Positions 21,221 through 33,700 are shown, numbered from the stretch's first letter. The stretch: 64,000 bases of DNA from Chelonoidis abingdonii (GCF_003597395.2 NC_133770.1:11315041-11379040), one strand, 5' to 3'. Numbers and translations are program-made. Notes: generated by a model from the letters alone, not told the origin.

Positions 21221-21991
21221 CAAATACAGATTTGAGATCTTTGGATGAAAGGTGCCGCATAAGTGCACAGACAGCGAAACCCCTGCTTTACATGACCTCT
21301 GCAAAGTATCCCCATGTGGTTTCTAGCATGGTCTTGTTTGAACTTTATTTAAACACTGGCCTCTCCTAGGCAACCTGATATTATTCATAAGCCTGCAGTG
21401 AACATGGGCACAGTTCAGCTTGTGTTATTCTAGACTCTTGGACTTTGACTCTCCTATCAGAACAGGTCTCACCAGAAATTGCTCAATCTTCTTCCTGTGA
21501 ACCACCTTGCTTGCGTTGTGTGCCCAGACCGATTATTAGCCACAACGGCATATGTCTGTGGGCCCAGCCAGTGTCTTATTGATTGCCTCTTACTCCTCGC
21601 TACACCCATAGCACTATCTATTTGTGTTACATATTACGACAGTGGGAGTAACAATAAGTAGGAGCAGGAATAATACTTAGTTCCCTGAGGTTTTCTGCTG
21701 TGCAATGCATATGCTTCTGGCTCAACCCTGGTTCTTATTTGAGCAGGGGACCTTGGAGATATATAAGTGTATTTATATGAAATGGTTGGGTCCCAGGCAC
21801 ATCTGTGTTAGGGGTTCCTGTGGCAGACAATATCCCACCCCACTTGGAATCCTTGACCTTTTTAATGGGGATACAAGATCTTGAGACCAAAAACATCTGA
21901 ATGGAGAAAAGGCAGAAGAACTGGTTCAAGGTGTGGAAGTACAGAAAGAACTGACAGGGATTTGTAGGGGAACTTAATGCATGACAGTCTC
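21221..21991. other. Intronic sequence, nothing recognised
   Basis: No supported exon or repeat. Confidence 0.4.
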
Positions 21992-22375
21992 TGTTAGCCA
22001 GAGTGAGGCTAGCTGTAACCCTAATAACGCAAGATTTGTAGAAGCGAGGATTGTGTGAGGCGAGCAGAAAAGAACTGTGTGAGAAGTTGTTTTGACCTTG
22101 TGTAGATAATGTATAGATAGACTGGCGTCTCTCAGAAGTGAGAAAAACAAGATATCAGGATGACCTTTTTATAAACAAAATGCAGCTGTTGCTTATTACT
22201 GTCTGTAACAAAAGTATAAATGCTGCTGTAATTGTTTACCTGTTGAGAGACCTGCTAAAGAAGGGGAGACACTATGTCCTACTGCACTCTCTCTCTGTTG
22301 TAGCTGCTAAACAGAATAAAGTATCTGACTCTGCTGCACCCAAACAAAAAGCAAGAACTGACTTTTTCTCCGACA
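21992..22375 (+). mobile_element. LTR-like repeat with TATA and AATAAA
   Basis: Starts TGTTAGCCAGAG. It has a TATA-like AGTATAAATGC near 22212 and AATAAA at about 22315, then a U5-like stretch to TCTCCGACA. The organisation is that of a short ERV LTR. No target duplication was found, so the 3' end may be truncated. The 145-codon frame 22138-22575 runs across it and is not a gene. Confidence 0.5.
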
Positions 22376-23539
22376 AAGGCTACTTGGTAATAACCAAGCA
22401 AGGAAACAAAGGTAGTCGGAGGAGAGGGGAAGAGAACAAATGCCTTTATTTGCATGCATCACAGTTGGGAAGAAGAGGAAATTGCATGTCCTCAAAGATG
22501 CATCAGCAGGGAGGAAGAGGAACTAGGCAAATGAAGCAACCAAGAATGCCTCAAAAAAGAACTGCCTCATCTTAAATCACAAGAGGCCCAAGTTTAGATG
22601 ATCCCATCTGAATTTATCCCAGTGTAATAAAAGGACAGAGCAGAGCTGTAAGTGGATTATGGAGAGCAGCAAGAAGGTCAGGGGACAAGATGCCCTTAAA
22701 AAGATCTAGCAATCTATCTCCTCTCAGCCAATAGGATTGGAGAAAACATGTCTGGGTCCTTTCCTCGCCTTAGTAAATGGAGGCTTGACGCTGCCAGATA
22801 CATCTACAGACCTTTGATCTCATAGAGGTTCTCTGCCTCCCCCAGCTTATATTTACCTTGCTGTCTTGCATACCTCACTATTAGTATACAAGTAGAATCA
22901 ATTACACCTTCCTTTGTCAGGGACTTCAAGGCACATCTCAGTAATCCAACTAATCAACCATCGGATGGAATATTTTACCATCTGGACTTTCAAGCCATGT
23001 GGCATTCAAAGTGCATCCACAGAAAACTCCAAGCATTAGTTCAAGAAATACATCTGATTGAATTATTACAGACAGTTAAAAAACCTGCATTGCAGTCACA
23101 TTTAAGATTCAGTTCAAATCCAAATGCAACTTTGTGACTCATGAATTTTTTTGTTTCTCGAGTGCTTTTTGTACCAGACAAAGGAGCCATGTTTTAAGAC
23201 CCCATTTTCTCAATAATTTTATGATGACTGTTAATGTTTCCAGTAAAAACACCTCTATTGCATTTGCAGATATGTGCTTAAATAAACCCAGTCAAATGAC
23301 AAGGAAAGTGACAGCAGAGAGAAAAGGGTGCAGGGGAATGTTGGACAAATGAACACAAGGCACATGCAGGCAAGACAGAGAAAGGAATGAGAGAGAGGTT
23401 GAATATAAATATGATAAAGTGACGGCATCCATGATACCTCATCAGCTCTGACCTTGCTGAGGACACAGATAAAAATCAGATCCATTTATGTTAAAAGCAC
23501 TTTAACCCCATTAGTAATAATGTCTCTATTGTTTGCATT
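22376..23539. other. Intronic sequence, nothing recognised
   Basis: No exon or repeat boundaries recognised. Confidence 0.4.
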
Positions 23540-23715
23540 ACAATAGTGCCTAGGAATGTCCAGTAGTGCCTGGATCAGACCTGAGATCCACCTAGCTCAG
23601 TATCCTGTCTCTGAGAGCCACTAGCAGCAGATGCTTCAGAGAACAGTGCAAGAACCCCACAGAAGGCGAATATGGGATAATCTGCCCTCCACAATAGGTC
23701 TGCTCCTGTTCTCTA
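23540..23715 (-). mobile_element. CR1 3' UTR fragment
   Basis: Antisense CR1 tail: GGATCAGACCTGAGATCCAC, TAGCTCAGTATCCTGTCTC, then the ACTAGCAGCAGATGCTTCAG segment. This is the same region as 52215-52420. Confidence 0.65.
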
Positions 23716-23721
23716 AAGGTA

Positions 23722-23940
23722 GTAGGTCTACACTGCAGCTTGTGTTAGCTTTAGCTTTAATCTAGCTCGCTCAGGTAGCAGAGCAGTGAAACTGTGGCAG
23801 CCCAGGCTTCAGCCCAGGCTGTACAAGCTCACCTGCTTTAATCTAGATAGCTTGGGTAGTGGGAGCAGTGAAGCTAGCTCAGGTAGGTCTACTCAAACTG
23901 CAGTCACACTCCATGACTGCAGTATAGACATACATCACTT
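23722..23940. repeat. MITE-like element, GTCTACACTGC end
   Basis: Left end GTAGGTCTACACTGCAGC and right end CTGCAGTATAGACATAC are inverted. The body repeats TTTAATCTAGCTCG / TTTAATCTAGATAGC. Non-autonomous DNA transposon of the kind seen at 13570 and 57700. Confidence 0.6.
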
Positions 23941-24889
23941 GTTAGAAATGGGCTTAAGCTCAGAAGCATGAAGTTTAACAACAACTTTTTCAGTATCCAT
24001 CCTAACTCCGGGATCAGGGCCCCATTGTGCTAGGTACTGTACACACACATACCCCCCATTAAAGATGTATTCCACGGCCATGGATGAGCTGCAGAATTCA
24101 TGCCACAGATGATGCTTCTCAAAACGATATTGACTTCCTCCTCCGAAAGGGGGGGAGGGGCATTGCTGCAATCAGGGAAGTTGCTAGGAGCAAGGGCAGT
24201 CTAGAAAAGCAGGGATATGCTCAGCTCTTCCAAAATTCATGGCACTGCTGTCCAGGAGTTCCCAGACGTTCATGCTCCATGTAGTGAAAAATCCGCTTCC
24301 TCTGCCCTTTCTTTGTCTCTTCTACTTCCTCCCATGAGTGAAGGGCAAAGTGATAGGACTCTATTCTATAGAGACTCTTCTACCCCCCTCAACACTGTAG
24401 TATCTGAGCACCTTCCAGTAGCGCATCACATTAATGCACAACATCTGTCACATGCGGCTTGTTTTCTCTCGCGCGCTTTCCCACCCCACCCAGGTGACAA
24501 TTGTGAATGCAGTAGAAGATTTGGGTAGGGTTTGGGGGTTAATGGATACACTACTCTGGCTTTATGTTACGGAACGGAGGTCAAAGAAAGACACCTTGCA
24601 CTTGAAGTGGAAGATAGTGAGGTCCGTGGTGGCCCTTAGTCCCTGGAGGCGTTTGTTCTGCAGTCTTGGACTGGCATCTAAAAAAGCTCCCTCTTCTGCA
24701 CTGATGAGCTCTACTCTTACGGATTTCCATGGGATGAAATAAGCAGAGGATTTTTGGATATTTTTTCCCCTTTCATCCTCTCCTCACTGGAAGGGGACCA
24801 CATGGCCTTGTCTATAATTGGTATTAGCCTTGATTCTGCAATCAGGGACCAGACATCAGTAACTCAAAGAGGTTATGGGCTTATTACAG
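23941..24889. other. Intronic sequence with a SINE-tail trace
   Basis: 24008-24045 (GATCAGGGCCCCATTGTGC) is an antisense SINE tail. Otherwise nothing recognised; short frames here are not supported. Confidence 0.4.
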
Positions 24890-24985
24890 GAGATGTGAGG
24901 TTCTGTAGCCTGCAATATGCAGAAAGATAGACTTTAAGGCCAGAAGGGACCATCATGAGCATTCAGTCAATGAGCTGAACAGATG
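24890..24985 (+). repeat. CR1/SINE-type terminal fragment
   Basis: GTGAGGTTCTGTAGCCTGC, GACTTTAAGGCCAGAAGGGA. The second part is in the opposite orientation to the first, so it may be two abutting tails. Confidence 0.4.
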
Positions 24986-24998
24986 CAATCTCAAAGTG

Positions 24999-25092
24999 TA
25001 GACAAGAAAAGGCATGACTTGCACTGGTTGAGTTCACCCTGACTTGAAACAAGGAACGCTCAACCAGTGCAAGTCATGGCTTTCTTTGTCTA
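24999..25092. repeat. 94-bp hairpin MITE, 34-bp arms, TA at both ends
   Basis: Arms 24999-25032 and 25059-25092 are inverted and match at 31 of 34 positions, with an uninterrupted 20-bp pairing (CATGACTTGCACTGGTTGAG). The loop is 26 bases. Each arm ends in TA, as expected for a Tc1/mariner-type duplication. Either strand would fold into a long stem resembling a small-RNA precursor, but expression is unknown. Confidence 0.75.
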
Positions 25093-25204
25093 TAATTTGG
25101 GGTTTGCAGTGGTGTGCCTACGTTGGTTTCTCCAAGTGCTGGCTTTATTCTAAGTATAAAAGAGGACTATGAATCCAGTTCATCCCACTGCCTTATGGAA
25201 TTTA

Positions 25205-25305
25205 CATCATGCCAAGAGATACCAACACTCCTGTGAGGCAGGGCTATTATTCCCATTTTACAGATGGGGCACCGAGGCACTGAGAGACTAAGTGACCTGA
25301 CCACA
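25205..25305 (-). mobile_element. SINE fragment, antisense
   Basis: TTCCCATTTTACAGATGGGG, then CTGAGAGACTAAGTGACCTG. It abuts a sense copy at 25306, forming an inverted pair. Confidence 0.65.
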
Positions 25306-25515
25306 AGTTAGAGTGCTAGTCTGGGATTCAGGAGACCTGGGTTTGATTCCCTGCTTTGCCACAGACTTCCTGTGTGACCTTGGGCAAGTCACTTAATCTC
25401 TATGTGCCTCGGTTCCACTTCTGTAAATTGGGAATAACAGCCCTGCCTCACAAGGGGGTTGTGAGAATAAAGACATTGAAGCTTGTGAAGTGCTCAGATA
25501 CTATGTTGATGGGAG
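25306..25515 (+). mobile_element. CORE/MIR-like SINE, well preserved
   Basis: Has the head TTAGAGTGCTAGTCTGGGA, then GGAGACCTGGGTTTGATTCC, TGTGTGACCTTGGGCAAGTC, and the LINE-like end (GAAGTGCTCAGATACTATG). It keeps a B-box-like GGTTTGATTCC. Confidence 0.8.
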
Positions 25516-26918
25516 TCATGCAAGTACCATACAGATTTATCAAACATCAGTGGTGTGGGTGGAAAGGCAAAACAAAGCAGCAGGGTGTGGGAAAGAAAGC
25601 ATTTTATGGGGGGCCTCTTAGTCTGCAGCATGTAAGAAGGAAATTAGTTTGCTCTAAAACTTTGCAGTGATATCTAAAACTGACCTAAGAAAGAAACCTG
25701 GTAAAATTCAGCAAGAGCATGTGATTGGATTCCAGACATCGATACTGTACAGAGCAGGGAGATCCAGGAGAGCAGAGCAAACCCACTAGTACAGATACTG
25801 CAAAGCAATTTGCGGCCACAACAAGGCATACAGTGTAAATAACATTAGTGCAATATGCACAGGCTCCAGCTTGAGAGAGGAAACTCGAGGGAGGCAAAAT
25901 GAATGAATAATTAACACACAAAGAAATTATAATAAAAACTCTACCTGGGGCATAAGTCTTTCCAATAACGAGAAGGGGAGAAAAAAATCCGTGATGTTCC
26001 TCTCTGGAACCCTGCAGGAGACTATAGCAAAATCCTGCACTTTCAACAAGTACAGAGCCACTGAAAAACAATATGCATGAAAGACAAATATTCTACTCTA
26101 TTAACCCTGGTTTGCCTTCTGGTCGTTCATTGTGACCAAATGAGTGCCGCTCATTACAGACGCCACAGTCAATCATTAAATTATCCACAACAGCGATCAT
26201 AGCAACTTACTGTAATGCAAGAGATAGTAAGCAGTGGCTTGTTGCTTTTTGACACTTACCAGGAAGTCCATTCACCTGGAAGCTCAAGAGAGCTATTATA
26301 TAGTTATAAGAACAACACAAAGTAATTTTGGGTGTTTCAATCTTTGGGTGCCCAATCTGAGACACGTGAAATGGGCCTCAATTTCTGAGCAGTAATCCTC
26401 TGGAAATCAGGCCACTTTAAATGTGTCCTTTGCTGGACGTTCAATATTGAGAGTCAGGTTTTTGAAAATCTTGTCAGAAGATTCCCACTTCAGGGGCCCT
26501 CGGATAGCTTCTTCCTAAAACCTTTTCTGGGATTCCTCTCGACACGCCTCTGTATCAAGGTCTGTGGAGAATTCCTCCAGCAAATGGAATGATTTAAAGA
26601 AGCTATGGTCTAATTCAACCACAAGGCATTTGGCTGGATGCAGAATCACTGGATGAAATTCTACAGTGTGGGTTGTGACACTGAATGGGGTCATGCTATC
26701 AGCAGATGGGTTTGTACCAATCCCTAGTGTGCTAAGGACACCCTTTTGCTCTGCAAAGCGTGAGTTCGCACGCACAGTGCGGGAAAGGTCACATCACATG
26801 GTGGGCACTATTTTGCTCTACAAAGTGCCATCATCTGCACAGCGTGACCTGATATGTACTGAGTGTGCAAGGTTACGCTGTGTGGGGGACTCCATATTGC
26901 TCTATAGTATGGTGTCCT
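25516..26918. other. Intronic sequence, nothing firmly recognised
   Basis: Minus-strand frames of 128 codons (25685-26071) and 86 codons (26515-26775) have no recognised domain. An old MITE-like patch with GGGTGCCCAATCTGAGACAC lies at 26335-26430. Confidence 0.4.
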
Positions 26919-27179
26919 CAGGGGCGGCTCTAGGTATTTTGCCGCCCTAAGCACGGCAGGCAGGCTGCCTTTGGTGGCTTGCCTGGGGGAGGTCCCCAGT
27001 CCCGCAGATTCAGCGGCACACCTGTGGGAAGTCCGCCGATGCCACGGGACCAGCAGACCCTCTGCAGGCATGCTGCCGAAGGCCACCTGCCTGCCGCCCT
27101 CGCAGCGACCGGCAGAGCGCCCCTGTGGCTTGCCACCCCAGGCACGCGCTTGGCATGCTGGAACCTGGAGCCGCCCCTG
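26919..27179. mobile_element. hAT-type MITE, 8-bp target duplication
   Basis: Terminal inverted repeats CAGGGGCGGCTC / GAGCCGCCCCTG. Flanks GGTGTCCT (26911-26918) and GGTATCCT (27180-27187) match at 7 of 8. GC-rich body without a transposase. It explains the several overlapping short frames here. Confidence 0.85.
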
Positions 27180-27284
27180 GGTATCCTCCATGCTATCTGG
27201 GGTCCCAGACAGAAATAATTAATTAAAATAGGGTCATGCTTACAAAAAGTTTGGGAATTGCTGTTATATGACCTATGCTGTGAA

Positions 27285-27345
27285 GGAGATTGGATTAGAT
27301 GATCATAATGATCCCTTCTAGCCTTGAAAATCTGAGTCTACAAAT
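27285..27345 (+). mobile_element. CR1/SINE 3' tail fragment
   Basis: GATTGGATTAGATGATCATA followed by CCCTTCTAGCC and ATCTGAGTCTA. Confidence 0.55.
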
Positions 27346-27674
27346 CTCATTGAGCTTGTCATTCCCAATTCCTCATCTTATCTAGCATCAGCCACCCCTC
27401 AGTTCCCTCTTCCAGCCTCACTAGCACAAGTGTAAGAGGCTTTTTCTTTGCCACCTTGTCCTGCCATCTTGAATGTCTCCAGTATCTCATCAATTCAGCA
27501 GTTGCCTGTTTGAAGAGACAGGGTTAGAGCACTGTCTACGTACAGCTTTTGGATTTTGTCTGATTTTAGGGACTCTATCTCTCTGTCAGACTGGAAACTC
27601 CAATTTGATTGCAAGGCTGGTCTATGCTGTCCTGATGTCTTTTTACCTCTGCCTTGGACTAACAGTGGTGGCAA

Positions 27675-28129
27675 CAGGGCCGCCCGGGGAGGGGGGCAAG
27701 AGGGGCAATTTGCCCCAGGCCCCGCAGGGTCCCCCACGAGAGTTTTTCGGGGCCCCTGGAGCAGGGTCCTTCACTTTCTCCGGGGGCCCCGGAAAAGTCT
27801 CGTGGGTCCTGGTCCCGGAGCTTCTTCCGCTCCCAGTCTTCGCCGGTGGAGGGTACTTTGAATTACCACCGAAGCGGGACTCGCTGCCAAGGGTCTTTGG
27901 CAGTAATTTGGCGGTGGGGGGCCCTTCCCTTCCGGGACCCACCGCCAAAGTGACCCGAAGACCTGCAGCGGGGGCCCTCCGTGCCTGGCTGCACTTCAGC
28001 GGCGGTCCCGCTTCGGCAGTAATTCGGTGGCGGGGGGTCCCACCACGGGTCTTCGGGGCACTTCAGCAGCAGGTCCCAGAATGGAAGGGCCTCCTGCTGC
28101 CAAAAACCCCAGGCACCTGGAATCCTCTG
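27675..28129. mobile_element. GC-rich hAT-type MITE with perfect 8-bp duplication
   Basis: Starts CAGGGCCGCCCGGGG and ends GGAATCCTCTG. It is flanked by identical octamers GGTGGCAA at 27667-27674 and 28130-28137. The 455-bp body is rich in inverted GC segments. A 229-codon + frame (27473-28162) and shorter frames on both strands span it. They exist because stop codons are scarce in GC-rich sequence, and they contain no recognisable domain. Confidence 0.85.
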
Positions 28130-28486
28130 GGTGGCAAAGGGCTAATGACAGAGGGTTGTTAAATATTGATGATTACCCTTTTTAAAGGGAGCATCCTAGG
28201 ACAAAAAGAGATAATTGCCACATAAGTCAAACCACCAAATTTGAATTCAAGTGGGGAGATATGTAAGCAATCGATCACCTGGTGAGGGGCTTTGATAACC
28301 AGATAAGGCTGAGTGAGGGTTACCTGACAAAGAGATGGTCTTTCACTGAATATTTTAGACAGAGTGAGAAGGGACCAGAAAGACTCCATGATCTGGAGAG
28401 GAAGCCATGTACAAGAGGAGAGAAAGGATCCAGGACACCTCAGAGGACAGTCTAGAGGACTCTGAGCTAAACCCAGAGAGCACTCA

Positions 28487-29519
28487 TGTCATAAACAGAT
28501 AGTAGAAGTTAATAGAACAGAAGTACTTTATATCTCTTTTGACTGTAAAGGGTTAACAAGTTCAGTAAGCCTGGCTGTCACCTGACCAGAGGACCAATCA
28601 GGGACAAGAATATTTCCGTAAATGCTAGAGGAAAGGGAAGTTTCTGTGTGTTGCTATTAGTTTTTGGTTGTTGTTCTCTCTGGGACGTGCAAGCCAGGTT
28701 TCTCTCCAATCCTTCTCGATACAGGCTCTATAAGTCAGAAGATGAGTACTAGGTAGAAAGGTGAGTTAGGCCTTATGTTGTTTCTTTTATTTGCAAATGG
28801 TTGCATTTGGCTGGGAGGACTTCAAAGTGTATTTTGGCTGGAAAGGAGTTCAAATTGTATTTGCTGAAAGGATTTAATGTGTACCTGCATACTTAGGCTG
28901 GGAGGGTACTCCAATGTTATAGCTGGAAAGCCCTGTACATATCCATTTTTAAATCACACAAGACATATTATTCTATACTAAGATCCATCAGTTCTTACAT
29001 TAAAGATAATTCATATTTATAGAACTGATTGTTTTTTTATTCTGGTATGAGACCCAGCGAGACGGAACGGGGTCTGATTCACCAGGGAATTGGTGGGGAG
29101 AAAGGAGGGAAGGGGGAGAGAAAGGGTAATTTCTCTCTGTGTCAGGATTACTGTCTCTCTCACAGGGAGAGTCTGGCGAGGGGAGAGAAAAGGAGGGGGG
29201 AAGGTGCATTTTCCTTTTTCTGTTATAAAGAGTTAAGGAGTTTGAATCACAGTGATCTTCCAGGGTAACCCAGGGAGGGGAAGCCTGGGAGAGGCAACGG
29301 TGGGGGAAAGGGTTTACTTTCCCTGTGTTAAGATCCAGAGGATCTGGGTCTTGGGGTTCCCTGGGCAAAGTTTTGGGGGGACCAGAGTGTACCAGGCACT
29401 GGAATTCCTGGTTGGTGGCAGCGCTACAGGTTCTAAGCTGGTAATTAAACTGAGAGGAATTCATGCTGGTACCCCATCTTTTGGATCTAAGGTTCAGAGT
29501 GGGGAATTATACCATGACA
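28487..29519 (+). mobile_element. Solo LTR, 5-bp target duplication ACTCA
   Basis: Begins TGTCATAAAC and ends ACCATGACA (TGTCAT/ATGACA inverted ends). It is flanked by a perfect ACTCA at 28482-28486 and 29520-29524. ATTAAA near 28999 is a likely polyadenylation signal, giving + orientation. The opening TGTCATAA...GTAGA, CTGTAAAGGGT and CAATCAG blocks are shared with the minus-strand LTR at 60793-61608, so the two are one family. The 154- and 143-codon frames inside are not genes. Confidence 0.85.
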
Positions 29520-29524
29520 ACTCA

Positions 29525-30344
29525 GGAATGTTCAAAAACCTGACGCTGGGAAATGTATATTGGTATTTCATTGTTTTGCCTAAAATGTGTATTTCTCAGG
29601 ATATCGAAGTAAAAAGTAATTGCATTTGGAAACCCTTACAAACCCTGTTTATTTGTGCTTTTTCTACTATCCCACATCCCTAAAAGGGGAACTGCAAACC
29701 CAGAGTTCCCACAAGATTCGAGCTCTGGAAAAATGACTGGCATATCTTGGGGCTTCAGCACTGGTCCTAGGGGCATGGGGCAGCTGAGCTGTAGAGCCCC
29801 AACTGTACCAAGGATTCATGCCATGAAGGCCAAAGGGAAATACAAGGCTGCTGCCTGCTGTGTGGAAGGAATGCTTGAGAGCACACAGGTCTAGTGCATT
29901 GGGCCCCAAACAGCAGCCTGGTAAGCATCTGGCCAGGAGAGCAATTCCAGCGCTGCATGTGAAATCCTAGCCCCACTGATGTGAAGAGCAGAACTCTCAT
30001 TGACTTCACTGGAGCCAAGATTTCACCAAAAATGCCTTTTGGTCACAAGAGGTCACAGTGCTGGGCTGAATCTCAAGCCAGGGAGTTTCTTTACTTTCAA
30101 ATATGTGGAACTCCTTTTCTGGTTATAGACACTAACCCGTGACACAGATTTTTTTGTCCTGCAAAGTCATTAAGCTAACGGTGCAGTGTTCCACGGTGGC
30201 ATTGTAATAGCATGTATTGGAGCTTATTCCATTCTTGCTGTTAATTTTCTTTTAAAAAAAAAAAAAAAAAGTTACCATGCTGATTTCCACACTCGAGAAA
30301 ACATGCAGGAAAGAGAGGTCATTTTCTTTTCATTCAAGTGACAT
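29525..30344. other. Intronic sequence with A17 run
   Basis: A poly-A run lies at 30254-30270. A palindromic dispersed repeat related to 52810-52900 (GAAATCCTAGCCCCACTGAT...GGAGCCAAGATTTCACC) lies near 29965-30025. No exon recognised. Confidence 0.45.
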
Positions 30345-30770
30345 GATGCATTCGTGCACGCCACATGGGATGTTGCATACCAGCTGGCCCATGTGGACAT
30401 TGCTGGCACGTGCTAACGTAGGGAACTTTTAGCCCATGTCAGCAGAGTACACATGGGCCAGTTAGTGCATGACCCGCTGGTGTGCTCCTGAATTTACACC
30501 CCAGCTAGTGAGCAGTAACATACCATGTAGACCAGTGGTTTTCAACCTGGGCTCTGTGGACCCCTGTGGGTCTACAGAATATGTCTAAGGGGTCTGCAAA
30601 AGGTTGTTGTTACCATAGAACTGCAGTTTTCAACTTGAGGTCTGCAGACCCCTGGGATCCACAGACTATGTCTCAGATATCCAAAGGGGTCCGTGCCTCC
30701 ATCTGAAATTTTTTAGCGGTCTGCAAATGAAAAAAAGGTTGAAAAACGCTGGTGTAGAAAAGCCCTTAAT
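30345..30770. mobile_element. MITE hosting a nested hAT element
   Basis: Outer repeat with internal inverted segments (GCCCATGTGGACATTGCTGG near 30390; TACACATGGGCCAGTTAGTG near 30450). It is cut by the hAT at 30533-30751 and appears to resume at GTGTAGAAAAGCCC. Confidence 0.5.
30533..30751. mobile_element. hAT-type MITE, 8-bp target duplication
   Basis: Ends CAGTGGTTTTCAACC and GGTTGAAAAACGCTG. Flanks ATGTAGAC (30525-30532) and GTGTAGAA (30752-30759) match at 6 of 8. The body repeats GGTCTGCAGACCCC-type segments. Confidence 0.8.
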
Positions 30771-33700
30771 CATTTATGATTTTAAAAATACGACCACTAT
30801 TGGGACAAGTTCAAAAAGTGACTAATGCTCAGTTTTTGAGAACCTGGGAATAAATCCTGACCTCTGCTGAAGTGAATGGGAATTGACCCTAGTTTCTTAT
30901 AGAAAGAGAGGTAAGGTGTAAGAGAGCATTAAGTGACAACAGCATGCTCACCATTTAATCACTCTTTTGAAACTTTCAGGGCCCACGTGATTCCTGTACC
31001 CACACTAACAAGGAATCAAAGTGAAATTTGCCTTGCTCTGGAGCTTTGCAGCTGAATATAGATTCTTTCATCTTTAGAATTGTAGTTCATATCCAGTCCA
31101 ATGCCCATGATACAGCATGGGAGGAGAGAGTGGTGAGTTTCTAGATAATCTCCCCATAATCTGATGTTCTTCTAGTGTGCTATCTTGTTTCACCTATCTA
31201 TCCCAGCCAGTTGGACTTTGGAGAATCCAAGTTAATTTACATTGGAACAGAAAGTGAAATGTGTTGTTTCAGTATCTGGTGGATGCCACTAGCATGGCTT
31301 TCCTGTTTCCCAAACCAGAAACCAGGATTGTCCAAATGATGCCTGCCTCCAACAGTCTGAATTTAAACTCATATATGAACTCCCACGGACACTAACACAT
31401 AAGGAGAAGAAACTGAATTCTGGATCCAAGAGGGACTATGGCCCATCTCTATTTTTGTTAACATCTTATATTTACTAGTCACCAATATCTTACTGCTTAT
31501 TTGAGAAAATAACTTGTGCTGCCAACAACTCCCTTTGTCTAAGGGCAGCAACCAAGCTGATATTAGAAATTCAGGTAAGGAATTCTTCCTCCTGCCCAAA
31601 TACAATACTATATAGGATATAATAATAATATGTTGCACATATAATCCATATGCTTTTAGAAATTAGCACTTTGTCTTTAAGTCCAGAGAGCAGCAGTGAA
31701 AAAGAGGAAGAGCCTTGCTGAAATCTGTGCAGACACAAAGGTAGGAAGCACAGCTAGAGGTGAACAGGAGAATCAAGAAAAGAAGAGCTGGTAGATAATA
31801 AGCAGGCTCAGTATCTGCTTGAAGTCAGCATAGAAACCACCATTAAAGGCAGACAATTCTATATAACTCATATAACATTAACCTCGGAGCTGAGCTAATG
31901 ACAGCTCAGAGAGCAGAAAATTCAAGCAGAGGGGAAACACTGAGCATTCCCATCAGGCTCTACTGCTAAAGGTCAGTTTATCAGCCAAGAGGACATGGCT
32001 GCTGTCACATCTGGATTTCAAACCTGTAGTGTTTTGTCTATAAGGAAGACTTCCTATCTGACCAGATGAACTAGCCAACAATCAAGAGGGTTGAGTGCTT
32101 CTAGCTAGAAGAATTCACAGAGCAAACTTTTGTGTTTGCTCACTATGCCAAATTTTTGGAGGATACTACAGTTTTCATTCCAATCCAAAGAATCCAGCTG
32201 ATAAACTCTACATTTGGGAGTGTGAAAGTAATCTCTGAAGAAGACCTGAGGCGAAAGAATGTACATCTACATGTGTTTAAATAAAGGAGTATAAATGGTA
32301 TGCTGTGTGCTGTACCTTGTGATCCAGATGTTGTAAATCCATCGTATAGCAGCAAAATGTCTATACGAAAAATAGTCAAACTCCTGGATCAAATAGCTAT
32401 TGTTTAATGCATTACATAATCTTATTTTAAGTAGCCTTTTACAATGCTTAGCTTGTCTGGGTGCATTAAAATGTAAATATCTAAGCAATTGTGTAGCATT
32501 CTGTATTCAAAAGTTACTGGGAGCTATTAATAAGGCTGGGATTCAGGGTTTAAACGCAATATATCCCAGGGCTCGCTCTATGTAATGTTTTCTGAGAAAC
32601 CCCGAGAAGTCACTACTCTAGTAAAGAGCTGAACTGAAATGCATGAAGCAGTGTGGCAGTATCTGTTAGTAATTTGCTACAGATACAGCTGTAAGTAATC
32701 TGCTGCAGCTACATCCTTACCGAGCATCTTTCGCCTACAGATCTTGTGATACCTATAATTCTTAAATATAGCTCAAGAGTCTTAAAAAAGTGACTAGTGC
32801 CTTTGGGTGCCCAGCTTGACACACCTTAAAGTCATGGTTTTCAGCACTTTCTAAAAAGCAGGCCCCTTTTTATGTTGTCTCAAGTTGGGCATCCAAAAAT
32901 GGAGACCTCCAAAAACACGAGTGGCACTTGGCAATTTTGGCTGCTGTTTTAACCCTGACCATGTTCCTTTATGACCCTGCCTTCTTCTCATTTCAAAAAG
33001 GGCGGTGAGCATCATTCTACCTCCATCTGTCCTAGACACTGAAAGTGGTTTAATAGTAGCTAAGGGGGAAGCTGGAGCACCATCAACCATTGTCAGCAAC
33101 AGGCCCTTCTCCTAGTGTGGGCTGACAACCCCATGCATTTAAAAAACATGCACCTGCAGTACACCATTACAGAGACATGCACCCATTGTTCCTGGGATTC
33201 CATACCAGAGGCAGGAGCACAAGAGTGAAGAAGCAGATCTTCAAGGAGATGGCCATCTTCTCCTAATAGATACGTAGCCAATCTGTAGCAACTTAGAGCT
33301 GGTCTTGTGGCTCAAGCACACACCATCTGCCGATCCCAGTGTCGCTGTCTTCAAGACTCAGCTCAGGTCTCTGCAACGAAACAGTATGAGAATTATAATA
33401 ATGAGAAATAAGAAGAGGAGTTGTGGGAAAAAGGAACAGGCCTGGAACAGAGGTTACACTACCTAGATTGTGAGCTGAGTAAGTCAAGAGTCAACATCAT
33501 GTTACTTGTGCGTACAGATCCTAGTACAACAGGGTCCTGATCCTTGAATGGGGGAGGGTGCATGGACACTATTGTGCTATCGATAATCTGGAACAAAGGC
33601 ACTATTGAAACAATGTAAATGATAAAAGCTAAACACCTCCAAAGAAAAGTAAAGGGACTGAATGTAACAACTGGCACAAGGCCAGGGACTGAAGGGGCAT

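Noticed and set aside
27473..28162. 229-codon + strand frame as a novel gene
   Set aside because: It runs through a GC-rich hAT MITE with an 8-bp target duplication, lacks any domain, and has competing frames on both strands.
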